A stretch of 64,000 nucleotides of DNA from an uncultured Caldilineales bacterium (GCA_937907455.1 CALESQ010000081.1:1-64000), one strand, 5' to 3'. Shown: positions 1-9,168, counted from the stretch's first letter. Numbers and translations are program-made. The notes: a model not told the origin generated them from the sequence alone.

Positions 1-75
1 TCTCGCTTAGTTTGCCTTACCTCAGTCCAGAACTGAGCACTCTAAACTTAAGTAACTCCTGTTCTAAAAGAACAG

Positions 76-109
76 ACCTCCGAAGCCTGGACAGACTTCG
101 GAGGTTTTT
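76..109 (+). terminator. Intrinsic terminator
   Basis: A perfect 10-bp stem (ACCTCCGAAG / CTTCGGAGGT) with a 10-nt loop runs straight into TTTT. It would end a plus-strand transcript entering from outside the window. On the minus strand the hairpin is followed only by a weak T-rich stretch, so it may also back-stop the glycosidase-like gene. Confidence 0.8.
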
Positions 110-126
110 GAAGATCAGCAAAAGTA

Positions 127-158
127 GCCCGCGGCGGTTGGTCAGGGTCACCGCGGGC
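127..158 (-). terminator. G+C-rich hairpin downstream of glycosidase-like gene
   Basis: A short inverted repeat with G+C-rich arms (CCGCGG core on both sides) lies just past the stop codon of the gene ending at 170. Read on the minus strand it is followed by a short T-rich stretch. It may act as that gene's terminator, but the U-tract is weak. Confidence 0.4.
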
Positions 159-169
159 GTGGGCAGCGG

Positions 170-2644
170 TTAGTTAACGGTGCGCAGCAGCAAAGGCAGA
201 TAGATCTCGCGCGCAACCGGCGTGCTGGTGGGTGTAGCGGTTGGTGTTGCCGTCGGCGTAGCCGTCGGTGTGCGGGTGGGTGTATGCGTAGGCGTAGCCG
301 TGGGGGTTGAGGTCGGTGTGGCCGTGCGCGTGGGCGTGGGTGTAGCGGTCGGCTCAGCCGGATCGTACTGGCGCACGTCCACGAAGTGGATCCACTCGTT
401 GCCGTCAGCAGCACCGGCGCTGCTGCGCGAGTCGATGGCGAAGTCGCTCAGGCCGGAAAGACCGTCGGCAAAGCGCGCATCTTCCATGTAGAAGGTCACG
501 GTGCGGAACTGGTTGGTGTTCTGCTTGGTGACGGTGGTGTTGGTGGTTCCCTTCACCGCGGCATACTTCACACCGGTGGTTGATTCGTACTGCAGGCGGA
601 ACTGATCGGTGCCGCGATCCCAGTACTTCACCGTGATATCGGTGGTGTAGTTGCCGTCGTACATGTAGCCAGCGTCTACGTCGAAGTACATGAAGGCGTT
701 GTTGCTGGCCTGGTCGGTGCGGCGGATCACATACGACTCGCGCGCGGTAGGCAGCTCGGTGTTATAGGCGTTGGTGTAGCAGGGATAGTCAGTCGGGCCG
801 TTGGAGGTCGAGGGGCAAAGGCCCAACGAAGGCCGCTGCAAGCCCTGTGCCGAGGTCGCAACCCATTCCAGATGTGTTTCCGGCACGGTTTTGCCGCCGG
901 GTGCATTGTCCTTTTGGTACAGCCAGAATTCATAGTTGCCCAACGGCGGCCAGTAGCTGCTGAACTCGCAAACGCTCTGGCTCCAATAGCAGGTTGGCAC
1001 AATGTGTTCGCGCAGTGCTGTCCATACAGATGGGGTATAGCGCGAGCTGTTCGAATCCAGGTTGGCCCCGAAGTAGGGCTTGGCCCACAGCATGATGTTG
1101 GTATAATCGGTGACGGGTGTATTGTTGGCGTTCAGATACCAGCCGCTGTAGCTGGACAGGCGCACATAGTCTACATGTTTGTCCAGCGCGTTCATCACCG
1201 CCCAGTAAAAGGCATCGGCCTTGTTGTTGCCTACCGTCAAACCAACCGAGTCGCCGATCATGTAGCTATAGGTTTCAAAGCCGGTGGGCACGCGGGTGTT
1301 GTACAGCAGGGTGGGGTCATAGGCTCCCAGACCGTAATAGCTGCCCGCATTGGGATAGATCACCGACTCGGCGCCGTTCCAGTCATAGTAGAGACCGTTG
1401 AATGAAAGGCCAATATCGCGGTTAGCTGCATATTCGGAAAAGGACTTGCGTTCGGCCACGTTGTATTGGAACGGAGCATTTTGCAGCAGCAGTACCTTGC
1501 GCGGTGTGCCGCTGATGCTGAAGGCCGAGCGGTACATCTCGGTGATCTGGTTGACCGTGGTGACCCAGGCCGTCCAGTCCGCCAGACCGCCGGCGATGGT
1601 GGCCGGGCGATCTTCCACGCCCGTAGCGCGCGTTTCACCGAACTGGCCTGTGCCAATGCCCACGAATTCCAGGCGGTCATCGTTGCGGTAGCGTGCGCCC
1701 ATGGCGGCCACAAACTGGTTGTACAGCGTTTGGTAGGCTGTGTCCCAGTATTTGGGCAAAACCGGCTGGATCGAGGCAACCACGTCATCAATGAAGACAT
1801 TGGTGGTGGTGCCATCGCCGTCGTTGACCAGGCTGAAGCGCAAAGTGGCATAGTGACCATCGTAGGGCAGCAGGTTGAAGGACACCTGTTGCCAGCCGCG
1901 TGTGCCAATGCTGCCGGTGTTAAGCACCTGAGCCACCACCGTGCTGCCGTCGAGGATTTCCACCTTCAGCACGTCTTCGGGATCGGCGGTGTTGTTGGTG
2001 GCATCCGCGCGCCACCAGAAGGAAAAAGTCCCCTGTGCCAGCACATAGGGAATGCGCACGCTGTACTGTTCCAACAGGTCGGTTCCGGCATAGGGAACGT
2101 TGGTCAGGCCCAAGCGCGCTGCCTGTGGTGCCGAATGCGGGTTGGTGCTGTTCAAACTTACCTGGCCGCTGTAGTCCCAGTAATCAAAACCGCTGGCAAA
2201 TGCGCCGTCGCGCACTTCATCGCGCAACACACCGGGAATGGTGGTGTTGGCCGTGGCACGTACCCAGGCGGGCATCAGCGTAGCGCCGCCGCCAGAGCGG
2301 CCATCATAGGTGGTGATGGAAAAGGCAGCTTTTTTGCCAGGCTGGCCGGGGCCGGGAGCCAGATAGTGCTGGGCCAGGTAGTTGTCTACTTGATTCCAGT
2401 TGAAACTGTTGGGGCCGGTGTGCAGTTCTGACCAACCGAAGAACTGCATTTCACCCGAATGGTTAAACTCGGCCGGTTCCAGGCTTTTACTACCAACCAG
2501 ATAAAAGCCGGGCGCGCTGGCGGTGGGGGCCACGTTGGGCTGCGCCGCGTCCGGTGCGTTTGGCCCCGCGCTCACCAGCGAGCTGGCCAGAACGGTCACT
2601 AACAACAGTGCCGTAAAAACAATCAATAGGCTTTTGCGTCTCAT
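170..2644 (-). CDS. Secreted glycosidase-like protein with Thr-Pro linker and YLPLLLR tail
   Basis: 824 aa. Start chosen at MRRKSLL because AAGGAG sits at ideal distance; an upstream in-frame ATG at 2695 lacks this. A signal peptide (MRRK, then a hydrophobic stretch to about residue 27) indicates export. Residues ~45-130 and ~300-600 read like a TIM-barrel glycosidase of the GH42/clan A kind (FFGWSELH, GIGTGQFGE), interrupted at ~160-290 by a beta-rich carbohydrate-binding-like domain (DYWDYSG, FIDDVVAS). The last ~60 residues are a TPTPT-type linker followed by REIYLPLLLRTVN, an ending I associate with surface proteins of Chloroflexota. Substrate unknown. No catalytic Glu pair can be assigned by eye, so the enzyme class is inference; export and the tail are directly visible. 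Confidence 0.7.
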   Translation of the reverse strand: MRRKSLLIVFTALLLVTVLASSLVSAGPNAPDAAQPNVAPTASAPGFYLVGSKSLEPAEFNHSGEMQFFGWSELHTGPNSFNWNQVDNYLAQHYLAPGPGQPGKKAAFSITTYDGRSGGGATLMPAWVRATANTTIPGVLRDEVRDGAFASGFDYWDYSGQVSLNSTNPHSAPQAARLGLTNVPYAGTDLLEQYSVRIPYVLAQGTFSFWWRADATNNTADPEDVLKVEILDGSTVVAQVLNTGSIGTRGWQQVSFNLLPYDGHYATLRFSLVNDGDGTTTNVFIDDVVASIQPVLPKYWDTAYQTLYNQFVAAMGARYRNDDRLEFVGIGTGQFGETRATGVEDRPATIAGGLADWTAWVTTVNQITEMYRSAFSISGTPRKVLLLQNAPFQYNVAERKSFSEYAANRDIGLSFNGLYYDWNGAESVIYPNAGSYYGLGAYDPTLLYNTRVPTGFETYSYMIGDSVGLTVGNNKADAFYWAVMNALDKHVDYVRLSSYSGWYLNANNTPVTDYTNIMLWAKPYFGANLDSNSSRYTPSVWTALREHIVPTCYWSQSVCEFSSYWPPLGNYEFWLYQKDNAPGGKTVPETHLEWVATSAQGLQRPSLGLCPSTSNGPTDYPCYTNAYNTELPTARESYVIRRTDQASNNAFMYFDVDAGYMYDGNYTTDITVKYWDRGTDQFRLQYESTTGVKYAAVKGTTNTTVTKQNTNQFRTVTFYMEDARFADGLSGLSDFAIDSRSSAGAADGNEWIHFVDVRQYDPAEPTATPTPTRTATPTSTPTATPTHTPTRTPTATPTATPTATPTSTPVAREIYLPLLLRTVN

Positions 2645-2808
2645 GGTAACACTCCTTTGCCGCAAATAGAATACCCATAAGCTGCCCGTTGCCACAAAAA
2701 GGCGCAGACAGCTAAAAGGCGCGATGCAACTATACGAATAATAGATTAAGATTGGATGAAATCAGTTCCCGTGGCAGATGTAAATTTTGTCACTTTTGCG
2801 GCAGTGCC

Positions 2809-3651
2809 CTAAAAAGTTTTACGCGCGGCCAGCAAAATGGGTGACGAAACCGCCGCAGGCAGCAGGCGGCGCATCCGGTTCATCGTGCCGGAGCGTTCGG
2901 CGGCTCCCGGAATACCGCGCACTGTCAGCACATGCATCCCCAGGTTACGTAAATGGTGGACAATATCCCCCGGATTACACAGCCACACAGCATCGTAGTC
3001 AGCTCCATAGCCCAGCAGACGAAAATGTTCGGCGTTTTCAAAGTCGGGCTGCCGCGTGTGGAAGCGCGGCGCGCTGTTGAGTCGACTGTCAGCCAGAAAA
3101 GCCAGGTTGCGCAGAATCAGCGCCAGCGAGTGAACGCTGCTGTTGCCGCTCTCTGGGCCATAGCGTGCCCGCTTGCGGCGCGAGACAAAGCGCTTCAGCG
3201 GGCGCAGCGGTGACAGCAGGTTAGGAAAGGTCATCACCAGCAGACCACCCGGCAGCAAAATGCGGTGCAGCTCGGCCAGGGTTTGCGCCGGTGTCGCTAC
3301 ATGCTCAATGGTGTTGACCGCGGTTACCGCCCAAAACTGCTCTGCCGCGAACGGCGTACGCGGTCCCGCGTCCAGCGCCACAAAAGGCAGATGCCCATAG
3401 CGCGCCTGCGCGGCCTGCACAAAAGGTAGCGAAATATCCGCGCCCATCGCCGCATAGCCTGTGCGCGCCAGAATCGCCGTCAGGTCGCCCACGCCACAGC
3501 CATAATCCAGCGCACTGCCGCGGGCAAGCTGATAGCGCTTCAGCATACCCAGCACCGCGCCGTATTCCGGTCGCCATCCGGCATTCTCCAATCGGCGCTG
3601 ATAACCCGCCGATTGATTGTAGAAGCGATAGGTTTGGTCGCCGAGGCTCAT
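2809..3651 (-). CDS. Class I SAM-dependent methyltransferase
   Basis: 280 aa. Rossmann-type methyltransferase: motif I is DYGCGVGD (about residue 48), the acidic motif II region follows at GADIS, NTIEHV marks the motif IV region, and LLPGGLLVMTFPN is the post-motif strand. This matches the Methyltransf_11/UbiE-like fold. The ~120-residue C-terminal part is variable and gives no clue to substrate. Its ATG overlaps the stop of parB by 4 bp (ATGA), so it is the last gene of the pfkB-parA-parB operon and is translationally coupled. The intergenic stretch beyond it (2645-2808) holds only the upstream region of the secreted glycosidase gene. Confidence 0.85.
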   Translation of the reverse strand: MSLGDQTYRFYNQSAGYQRRLENAGWRPEYGAVLGMLKRYQLARGSALDYGCGVGDLTAILARTGYAAMGADISLPFVQAAQARYGHLPFVALDAGPRTPFAAEQFWAVTAVNTIEHVATPAQTLAELHRILLPGGLLVMTFPNLLSPLRPLKRFVSRRKRARYGPESGNSSVHSLALILRNLAFLADSRLNSAPRFHTRQPDFENAEHFRLLGYGADYDAVWLCNPGDIVHHLRNLGMHVLTVRGIPGAAERSGTMNRMRRLLPAAVSSPILLAARKTF

Positions 3652-4565
3652 AGCGGGAATTCCTGGTCGCTACTGCCGACAATCACATCGAAAATGCTGC
3701 TCAATTCCTCTTCGGAATAGAAATGGATCACCACGCGGCCACCGCGGCGACTGCGATACAGGGTGACTTTGGTGCCCAAGACCTCGCGCAGGCGGTTTTC
3801 CAGGGCGCGCGTTTCCGGCCCGGCATCCTCTTCGCCCTCAGGCTCTTCCACCCTAGGCTCGGCGTTCAACTGCGCCAGACGCCGCACCAATTCTTCGGTT
3901 TGGCGTACACTCAATTCATTCTCAATCACCAGCAGCAGGGCGCGCTCGATGGTGGCATCATCGGGCAGGCCCAACAGCGCGCGCGCATGCCCTTCCTTGA
4001 TCTGCCCGCGCATAATGGCTTCTTTGGCGCGGTGGGGCAAGCGCAACAGGCGCAGCGCATTGGTCACGGCTACGCGGCTTTTGCCTACACGTCCGGCCAC
4101 CACATCCTGAGTCAGGCCGAACTCTTCTACCAGGGCCTGATAGGCCGCGGCCTCTTCCAGCGCGTTGAGGTCGGCGCGCTGCACGTTTTCCACCAGGGCC
4201 AGCTCTAACATGCCCTGCGGTGAAGCCTCTTTGATGATAGCAGGCACGGCGCGCAGTCCGGCAAGCTGTGAAGCACGCCAGCGCCGTTCACCGGCAATTA
4301 AGTAGTAGGGTACGGCAGCACCGGCTGGAGCTTGCGTCAGTACCAGCGGTTGAATCAGGCCGTGGGTGCGGATCGATTCGGCCAGCTCGGCCAGCGCCTC
4401 CGCTTCCATGTGGTCGCGTGGCTGGCGCGGGTTGGGGGCAATCTGCTCTACCGGGATTTCGGCAACTCCGGCAGCAGGCAAAGCCGTGGGTGCGGCTATG
4501 TTGGCCTGCGGAATCAGCGCGCCCAGGCCCTTGCCCAGACCGCTGCGGCGCGGGGATGTGTTCAT
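3648..4565 (-). CDS. parB: ParB/Spo0J-type chromosome partitioning protein
   Basis: 305 aa, normal length for chromosomal ParB. The N-terminus (GLGKGLGALIPQ) is the usual ParA-interacting segment. The CTP-binding domain carries ARRW-type motifs: IAPNPRQPR (C-motif 1), AGERRWRA and ENVQRADLN. A helix-turn-helix follows (GLTQDVVAGRVGKSR, about residues 145-185), and the C-terminus is a short dimerisation region. The protein binds parS and loads SMC in known systems. ATGA overlap with parA upstream and with the methyltransferase downstream. I did not find a perfect parS palindrome by eye in this window. Confidence 0.95.
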   Translation of the reverse strand: MNTSPRRSGLGKGLGALIPQANIAAPTALPAAGVAEIPVEQIAPNPRQPRDHMEAEALAELAESIRTHGLIQPLVLTQAPAGAAVPYYLIAGERRWRASQLAGLRAVPAIIKEASPQGMLELALVENVQRADLNALEEAAAYQALVEEFGLTQDVVAGRVGKSRVAVTNALRLLRLPHRAKEAIMRGQIKEGHARALLGLPDDATIERALLLVIENELSVRQTEELVRRLAQLNAEPRVEEPEGEEDAGPETRALENRLREVLGTKVTLYRSRRGGRVVIHFYSEEELSSIFDVIVGSSDQEFPL

Positions 4566-5356
4566 GGTTGCCTCCCGACAGGGGCTTGTTGTGCCTCGCG
4601 CGCCAACACCTCGGCGGCCAGTTGCTGATACGCCACCGCCCCTGATGAGGTCGGGGCATAGCTGAGGATCGGCTGGCCATAGCTGGGTGCTTCGCTCAGG
4701 CGCACGCTGCGCGGAATCACTGTTTTGAAGATTTCAGCGGGAAAATGCTGCTGCACTTCGGCAATCACATCGTTGCCCAGGTTGGTGCGGGCGTCGTGCA
4801 TGGTCATCACAATGCCAAAAATGCGCAGGTATGGGTTCAAATGTTCTTGCACCAGTCCGATGGTGTGAATCAGCCGCCCCAGTCCCTCCAGTGGCAGATA
4901 CTCGCACTGAATGGGGATAATCACGCCGTGCAGCGCGCAGGTGAGCGCATTCACCGTGAGCAGGCTCAGGCTGGGCGGGCAATCCAGCAGCACATGGTCA
5001 TAGCGCGGCAGCACCGGGGCCAGCGCCCGCTGCAAAAGCCGTTCGCGCGCGATCATGCTCACCATTTCCACATCGGCACCGGCCAGCCTGGGCGACGAAG
5101 CGGCTAAATCCAGGCGCAACTGCGCGGTGAGGGTAATCACTTGATCCAGCGGCACGCGGTTGATCAGTGCATCGTAGAGCGAATACTCCAGGTCGTCACC
5201 GTTGATACCCAGGCTGCTGGAGGCATTGGCCTGCGGGTCGCAGTCCAGCAGCAGCACGCGGTTGCCTGCTGCCGCCAGATAAGCCGCCAGGTTCACGGCG
5301 CTGGTGGTTTTGCCCACACCGCCTTTTTGGTTAGCCACTGCATACACGCGTGTCAT
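4562..5356 (-). CDS. parA: ParA/Soj-type partitioning ATPase
   Basis: 264 aa. The deviant Walker A motif is at the extreme N-terminus (NQKGGVGKTTSAVNLA), followed by Walker A' LLLDCDPQANAS and Walker B LLDCPPSLSLLTVNAL. These define the ParA/MinD family. Start placed at MTRVYAVANQKGG, which matches the family N-terminus and has GGATGG upstream; an alternative ATG 12 bp upstream (5368) would overlap the pfkB-type gene by 11 bp. It forms one operon with the sugar kinase before it and parB after it. It acts on the nucleoid with ParB. Confidence 0.95.
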   Translation of the reverse strand: MTRVYAVANQKGGVGKTTSAVNLAAYLAAAGNRVLLLDCDPQANASSSLGINGDDLEYSLYDALINRVPLDQVITLTAQLRLDLAASSPRLAGADVEMVSMIARERLLQRALAPVLPRYDHVLLDCPPSLSLLTVNALTCALHGVIIPIQCEYLPLEGLGRLIHTIGLVQEHLNPYLRIFGIVMTMHDARTNLGNDVIAEVQQHFPAEIFKTVIPRSVRLSEAPSYGQPILSYAPTSSGAVAYQQLAAEVLAREAQQAPVGRQP

Positions 5357-5357
5357 A

Positions 5358-6191
5358 TCACCATCCATGCTCTGCCAGATAGGCGGTTATCTGTCGGCGG
5401 GTGGGGATGCTGCTGTAGCTTGGCCCCTCAACCCCGAACGACGCGGCCACGTTGGCAAAGCGTGCCGCCTTGATTGGATCACCGCTTTCGTGCAAACAAA
5501 TCAGGAACGCAGCGGCAAAGATGTCACCCGCGCCGGTGGGGTCCACCTGGCGCGCCGGGCGCGGCGCCACGCGTGTCACCTGGCCGGCGTGATACACATC
5601 GGCCCCGTCGTGGCTGCGCGTCAGCACTACAGTGGCAACGCTTTCGGCATAACAACGGGCCAGGCTTTCATCGTGGTTGATGTCTTCGGTGCTGACCACC
5701 AGCACGCTTACATGGCGCAACAGCTCGGCGCTACAGGCTAGCGGCTCGTGGGAAACGCGGCCCTGGGCATCCCAGCGACGCATCCAGCCTTGCGGCACGG
5801 CGCCCAGCAGCGCCCCGGGGAAATGCTGCGCTACCTGCGGATCCAGTTCACCGGCCAACGGCCCCAACAGCACAATCGCTGGTGGCTTGTTGGTAAGTCG
5901 CCGCGGCACATCATGCAGGGTGATCGGCCCACTCAGCGCGTGGATAGTTTGCACGCGACCGGTGGCGGTGTAGATGTTTTCAAAAGTCAGCGTGTGCGGC
6001 CACGGCAATGGATACAGCTCGATATCACCGTATACATCGGGCAACAAGATGTCATTGCCCAGGCGAGTCAACACAGCCGGTTTGTAGCCCAGCCGCAAAG
6101 CAGTCACCGAGGCGTAAGTCACCGTTCCACCCACTGTATAGCCGGTTGCCGTCAGATCTTTGGTGACGTTGCCGATGGTCAGAAAATTCAT
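5358..6191 (-). CDS. PfkB-family carbohydrate kinase
   Basis: 277 aa. Ribokinase/PfkB fold, recognised by the C-terminal signature DPTGAGDIFAAAF with the catalytic Asp, and by an N-terminal GNVTKDL with a Gly-Gly motif (VGGTVTYAS). Substrate (sugar, nucleoside or other) cannot be read. Start at MNFLTIGNV, consistent with family N-termini; the longer in-frame extension is excluded because a promoter (TTGAAG-N17-TACAAT, 6199-6227) lies only 7 bp upstream, which implies a leaderless message. It is the first gene of the operon with parA, parB and a methyltransferase, an odd partner for partition genes. Divergent from the gene at 6321. Confidence 0.85.
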   Translation of the reverse strand: MNFLTIGNVTKDLTATGYTVGGTVTYASVTALRLGYKPAVLTRLGNDILLPDVYGDIELYPLPWPHTLTFENIYTATGRVQTIHALSGPITLHDVPRRLTNKPPAIVLLGPLAGELDPQVAQHFPGALLGAVPQGWMRRWDAQGRVSHEPLACSAELLRHVSVLVVSTEDINHDESLARCYAESVATVVLTRSHDGADVYHAGQVTRVAPRPARQVDPTGAGDIFAAAFLICLHESGDPIKAARFANVAASFGVEGPSYSSIPTRRQITAYLAEHGW

Positions 6192-6198
6192 GGCGGCT

Positions 6199-6227
6199 AT
6201 TGTAACATACACGGGGATGATCTTCAA
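6199..6227 (-). promoter_or_regulatory. Sigma-70-type promoter of pfkB-parAB operon (leaderless)
   Basis: Read on the minus strand: TTGAAG, 17-bp spacer, TACAAT, then 7 bp to the ATG at 6191. The predicted transcription start coincides with the start codon. Confidence 0.6.
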
Positions 6228-6320
6228 TTCTGCTTGCATAAACAACGAATATGGCGACAATGGGCCGCACCAAATGCTGTGTGCAACTATCCTGATCGGC
6301 CCTACCAGGAGGCGTGTGGT

Positions 6321-7802
6321 GTGAGCAAAATACAAAAGATCCTCGTTACCGGCGCAACCGGCTATGTCGGTGGACGTTTAACCGGTCGCCTGCTGGAAAA
6401 AGGCCACACGGTGCGCGTGCTGGCGCGCGACCCCAGCCGTCTGCAAGGCCGCCCCTGGTCACATCAGGTAGAGATAGTTCAGGGGGATGTGCTTAAACCA
6501 GAAACGCTGGCGGCAGCCATGCAGCATATAGACGCAGCCTACTATTTGATTCACAGCCTGCGTGCCGCCGGGCGCGCAGGTGGCGACTTCCGTCAGCGTG
6601 ATCTGATGGCCGCGCGCGCCTTTGGGCAGGCTGCGGCCGCGGCCGGTGTCAAACGTCTGATCTATCTGGGCGGGCTGGGCGATCACCAGGCAGAGCTGTC
6701 GCGCCATCTGCGCTCGCGCCAGGAAACAGGCGAGGCCCTGCGTGAGTCCGGCGTGCCGGTGACCGAGCTACGCGCCGCGGTGATCGTTGGCTCAGGCAGC
6801 GCCTCGTTTGAGCTGGTCCGTCACCTCACCGAGCGGATGCCGGTGATCCTCTGCCCGCCGGTGGTGCATACTCGCATTCAACCTATTGGCATGCGTAACG
6901 TGCTGGAATATCTGGAAGCTGCCCTGGAGGAACCGGCAGCCGCGGGCCGTGTCATCGAAATAGGTGGCGCCGATGTGCTGACCTATGGCGATATGATGCT
7001 GGGCTATGCCCGTGAACGCGGCCTGAAGCGTCACTTGCTGCCCATTTTGCCGCACCGGCTGGCCTCGTACTGGATCACCTGGGTGACTCCCATCCCACCA
7101 GAAATTGCCCGCCCATTGGTAGAGGGCTTGCGCAACGAGGTGGTAGTGCGCGATAATGCCGCGCGCCATCTGTTTCCTCAGGTGCAGCCGGTTGGCTATC
7201 AAACTGCGGTGCAACGCGCTTTGGAACGTTTGGATGCGGGCTTTGTGGAAACCGCCTGGAGCGATGCATTGGTGACCACGCAGGGCGATGTGGCTCCGGT
7301 GAAGTTCAGCGGACGCGAGGGCATGATGTTCGAGCGGCGACAACGCATTGTAGCTGCATCACCGGCCGCGGTGTTTCGTGCGTTCACGGCGATTGGCGGT
7401 GAGCAGGGCTGGCCCAGCTTCAATTGGGCCTGGCAGGCGCGCGGGGTGCTGGATTGGCTGGTGGGTGGGGTGGGTTTTCGCCGCGGGCGTCGCTCGCCCG
7501 ATGATCTGCGCGTGGGTGATGCGCTGGACTTCTGGCGCGTCGAGGCGGTGGAGCCGGATCGTTTGCTGCGCCTGCGCGCCGAGATGAAAGTGCCGGGTCG
7601 CGCCTGGCTGCAATTCGAGGCACGGCCGCGCGGCTCCGGGCGCACGCTGTTGATTCAAACCGCGTTTTTTGCACCAAAGGGGGTTCCTGGGTTACTCTAC
7701 TGGTACAGCCTGTACCCAATTCACGGGCCGATTTTCAACAGCACCATCGAGCGGCTCAGCAAGGCCGCCGAGGCGCATCATCATCAGGCACAGTCACCAT
7801 GA
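6321..7802 (+). CDS. SDR-type NAD(P)-binding protein fused to DUF2867 domain
   Basis: 493 aa. GTG start at 6321 is fixed by a perfect AGGAGG at 6307-6312 with 8-nt spacing; the in-frame sequence upstream is antisense to the kinase gene. Residues ~5-290 are an extended/atypical SDR (VTGATGYVGGRL nucleotide-binding loop, YLIHSL, RLIYLGGLG), like the NDUFA9/YbjT-type group. Residues ~330-490 match a DUF2867/SRPBCC-like domain (FNWAWQARGVLDWLVGGVG, then FDFWRVE-like and YWYSLYPIHGPIF). Such fusions may reduce or bind a polyprenylated or quinone-like ligand; this is inference. Stop overlaps the MenA-like start (ATGA), so the two are coupled, consistent with a lipid-quinone role. Confidence 0.8.
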   Translation: MSKIQKILVTGATGYVGGRLTGRLLEKGHTVRVLARDPSRLQGRPWSHQVEIVQGDVLKPETLAAAMQHIDAAYYLIHSLRAAGRAGGDFRQRDLMAARAFGQAAAAAGVKRLIYLGGLGDHQAELSRHLRSRQETGEALRESGVPVTELRAAVIVGSGSASFELVRHLTERMPVILCPPVVHTRIQPIGMRNVLEYLEAALEEPAAAGRVIEIGGADVLTYGDMMLGYARERGLKRHLLPILPHRLASYWITWVTPIPPEIARPLVEGLRNEVVVRDNAARHLFPQVQPVGYQTAVQRALERLDAGFVETAWSDALVTTQGDVAPVKFSGREGMMFERRQRIVAASPAAVFRAFTAIGGEQGWPSFNWAWQARGVLDWLVGGVGFRRGRRSPDDLRVGDALDFWRVEAVEPDRLLRLRAEMKVPGRAWLQFEARPRGSGRTLLIQTAFFAPKGVPGLLYWYSLYPIHGPIFNSTIERLSKAAEAHHHQAQSP

Positions 7803-8722
7803 CCCCTTCTTCCCCCTCTATAACCCGCGGCCAGGCCTGGTGGCTGGCTATTCGTCCGCGCACCTTGCCGGCAGCCATTAGCCCGGTGCTGGTAGGTGCA
7901 GGGCTGGCCGTTGGCGATGATCGCTTTCGTCTGCTGCCGGTGTTGGCCGCGCTGGCGGGTGCGCTGTTGCTGCAAATTGCCAGCAATCTGGCTAACGACT
8001 ACTACGATTTCATCAAGGGCTATGACCGGCCCGAACGCAAGGGGCCGACGCGTGTTGCTCTCAGCGGGCTGATTTCGCTGCGTGACTTGCGCCTGGGTTT
8101 GTTGCTGGTGATGGCCGCGGCCGCGTTGATCGGTTTGTACCTGGTGCTGCGCGGCGGCTGGCCGATTTTGCTGCTGGGCGTGGCCGCGCTGGTTTGCGCG
8201 GTACTCTACAGCGGCGGGCCTTTTCCTCTGGCTGCCAATGGGCTGGGCGATCTCTTTGTGTTTATCTTTTTTGGTTTGGCCGCGGTGGTGGGCACTTACT
8301 ACGTACAGGCGTTGGTGGTTGCCCCGCATGTCTGGCTGGCGGCGCTGCCCCCCGGCTTCTTGATCACGGCTATTCTGGTGGTGAACAACCTGCGCGACAT
8401 TGAAACCGATGCCGCGGTGGGCAAGCGCACCCTGGCTGTGCGCCTGGGCGCAAGGGCCACCCGATGGCAGTACAGCTTGTTGCTGGTGGGTGCTTATCTG
8501 GTGCCGTTGGCGCTGCTGGTGAGTGGCGCGGCGCAGGCGGAACGCATTTGGCCCAGCCTGCTGCTGCTGTTGCCCTGGCTGACGTTGCCGCGGGCGTGGG
8601 CGTTGCGGCGGGTAATCTACGCGGGTGGCGATGGCATGATCATGAACCGCGCTTTGGCTGGCACGGCGCAGCTTGGCCTGTTGTTCAGCCTGCTTTTCGC
8701 TGTGGCGCTGGCTTTTCAGTAA
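7799..8722 (+). CDS. menA: MenA-like UbiA-family prenyltransferase
   Basis: 307 aa integral membrane protein with about eight hydrophobic segments. The UbiA signature is clear: ASNLANDYYDFIKGYD (first Asp-rich NDxxD motif) and NNLRDIETDAAVGKRTLAV (second Asp motif), with IRPRTLPAA near the start. Known members condense a polyprenyl diphosphate with 1,4-dihydroxy-2-naphthoate to make demethylmenaquinone. No other men genes are nearby, so the symbol is a family-level assignment. Its start overlaps the stop of the SDR/DUF2867 gene, and its 3' end overlaps the convergent methyltransferase by 7 bp. Confidence 0.88.
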   Translation: MTPSSPSITRGQAWWLAIRPRTLPAAISPVLVGAGLAVGDDRFRLLPVLAALAGALLLQIASNLANDYYDFIKGYDRPERKGPTRVALSGLISLRDLRLGLLLVMAAAALIGLYLVLRGGWPILLLGVAALVCAVLYSGGPFPLAANGLGDLFVFIFFGLAAVVGTYYVQALVVAPHVWLAALPPGFLITAILVVNNLRDIETDAAVGKRTLAVRLGARATRWQYSLLLVGAYLVPLALLVSGAAQAERIWPSLLLLLPWLTLPRAWALRRVIYAGGDGMIMNRALAGTAQLGLLFSLLFAVALAFQ

Positions 8723-9168
8723 AGCCAGGGGATCAACTTGCGCACGCGGCGTTGATAGCTGTCATAGCCTGGGTAGCGCTCGCGTAGCCATTGTTCTTCG
8801 CGGCGCGATTTCAGGTCAAAAAAGAGCAGCAGCAGCATAGCCAGCGCCAGCCCTACCGCGCTGGCGCGCGCCAGCGTCAGCCCCAGCGTAGCCAAAATCA
8901 ACCCGGTGTAGATGGGGTGACGCACCAGGCGATAGGGGCCGATAGTGACCAGGTGGCCGTTTTCAATCGGTTTGGGGTACGGGGTGAGGTTGCTGCCCAG
9001 CGTGATCATGGCCCAAGTGCCGAAAAGCCCGCCCGCGCCGATCAGCATCACGCCCAACAGACGCAACCAGGCCGGGAACACGGCATTAACCCCGCGCGGG
9101 GCCAGTGCAATCACTGCAAACAAAACCATCTGCAACACAAACCAGCCTTCACCGCGTTTGCCCATCAA
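8716..9168 (-). CDS. ICMT/PEMT-type membrane methyltransferase
   Basis: 150 aa with three to four membrane segments. The C-terminal catalytic block is typical of isoprenylcysteine/phospholipid methyltransferases: LVTIGPYRLVRHPIYTG (SAM-binding His-Pro) and EEQWLRERYPGYDSYQRRV (ER pair near the end). Bacterial members methylate lipids or isoprenoids; the substrate is not readable. The start overlaps the 3' end of plsY by 20 bp, placing it last in the minus-strand lipid/carotenoid run. Either of two consecutive Met codons could be the start. Confidence 0.85.
   Translation of the reverse strand: MMGKRGEGWFVLQMVLFAVIALAPRGVNAVFPAWLRLLGVMLIGAGGLFGTWAMITLGSNLTPYPKPIENGHLVTIGPYRLVRHPIYTGLILATLGLTLARASAVGLALAMLLLLFFDLKSRREEQWLRERYPGYDSYQRRVRKLIPWLY

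Noticed and set aside
222..491. Open frame on the plus strand encoding Val-Gly repeats
   Set aside because: It is the antisense of the Thr-Pro linker codons of the glycosidase-like gene; no SD and no independent support.
3648..5356. Nearby parS site or replication origin
   Set aside because: I found no perfect parS palindrome around parAB and no dnaA boxes cluster or dnaA/dnaN genes; parAB alone does not show an origin here.
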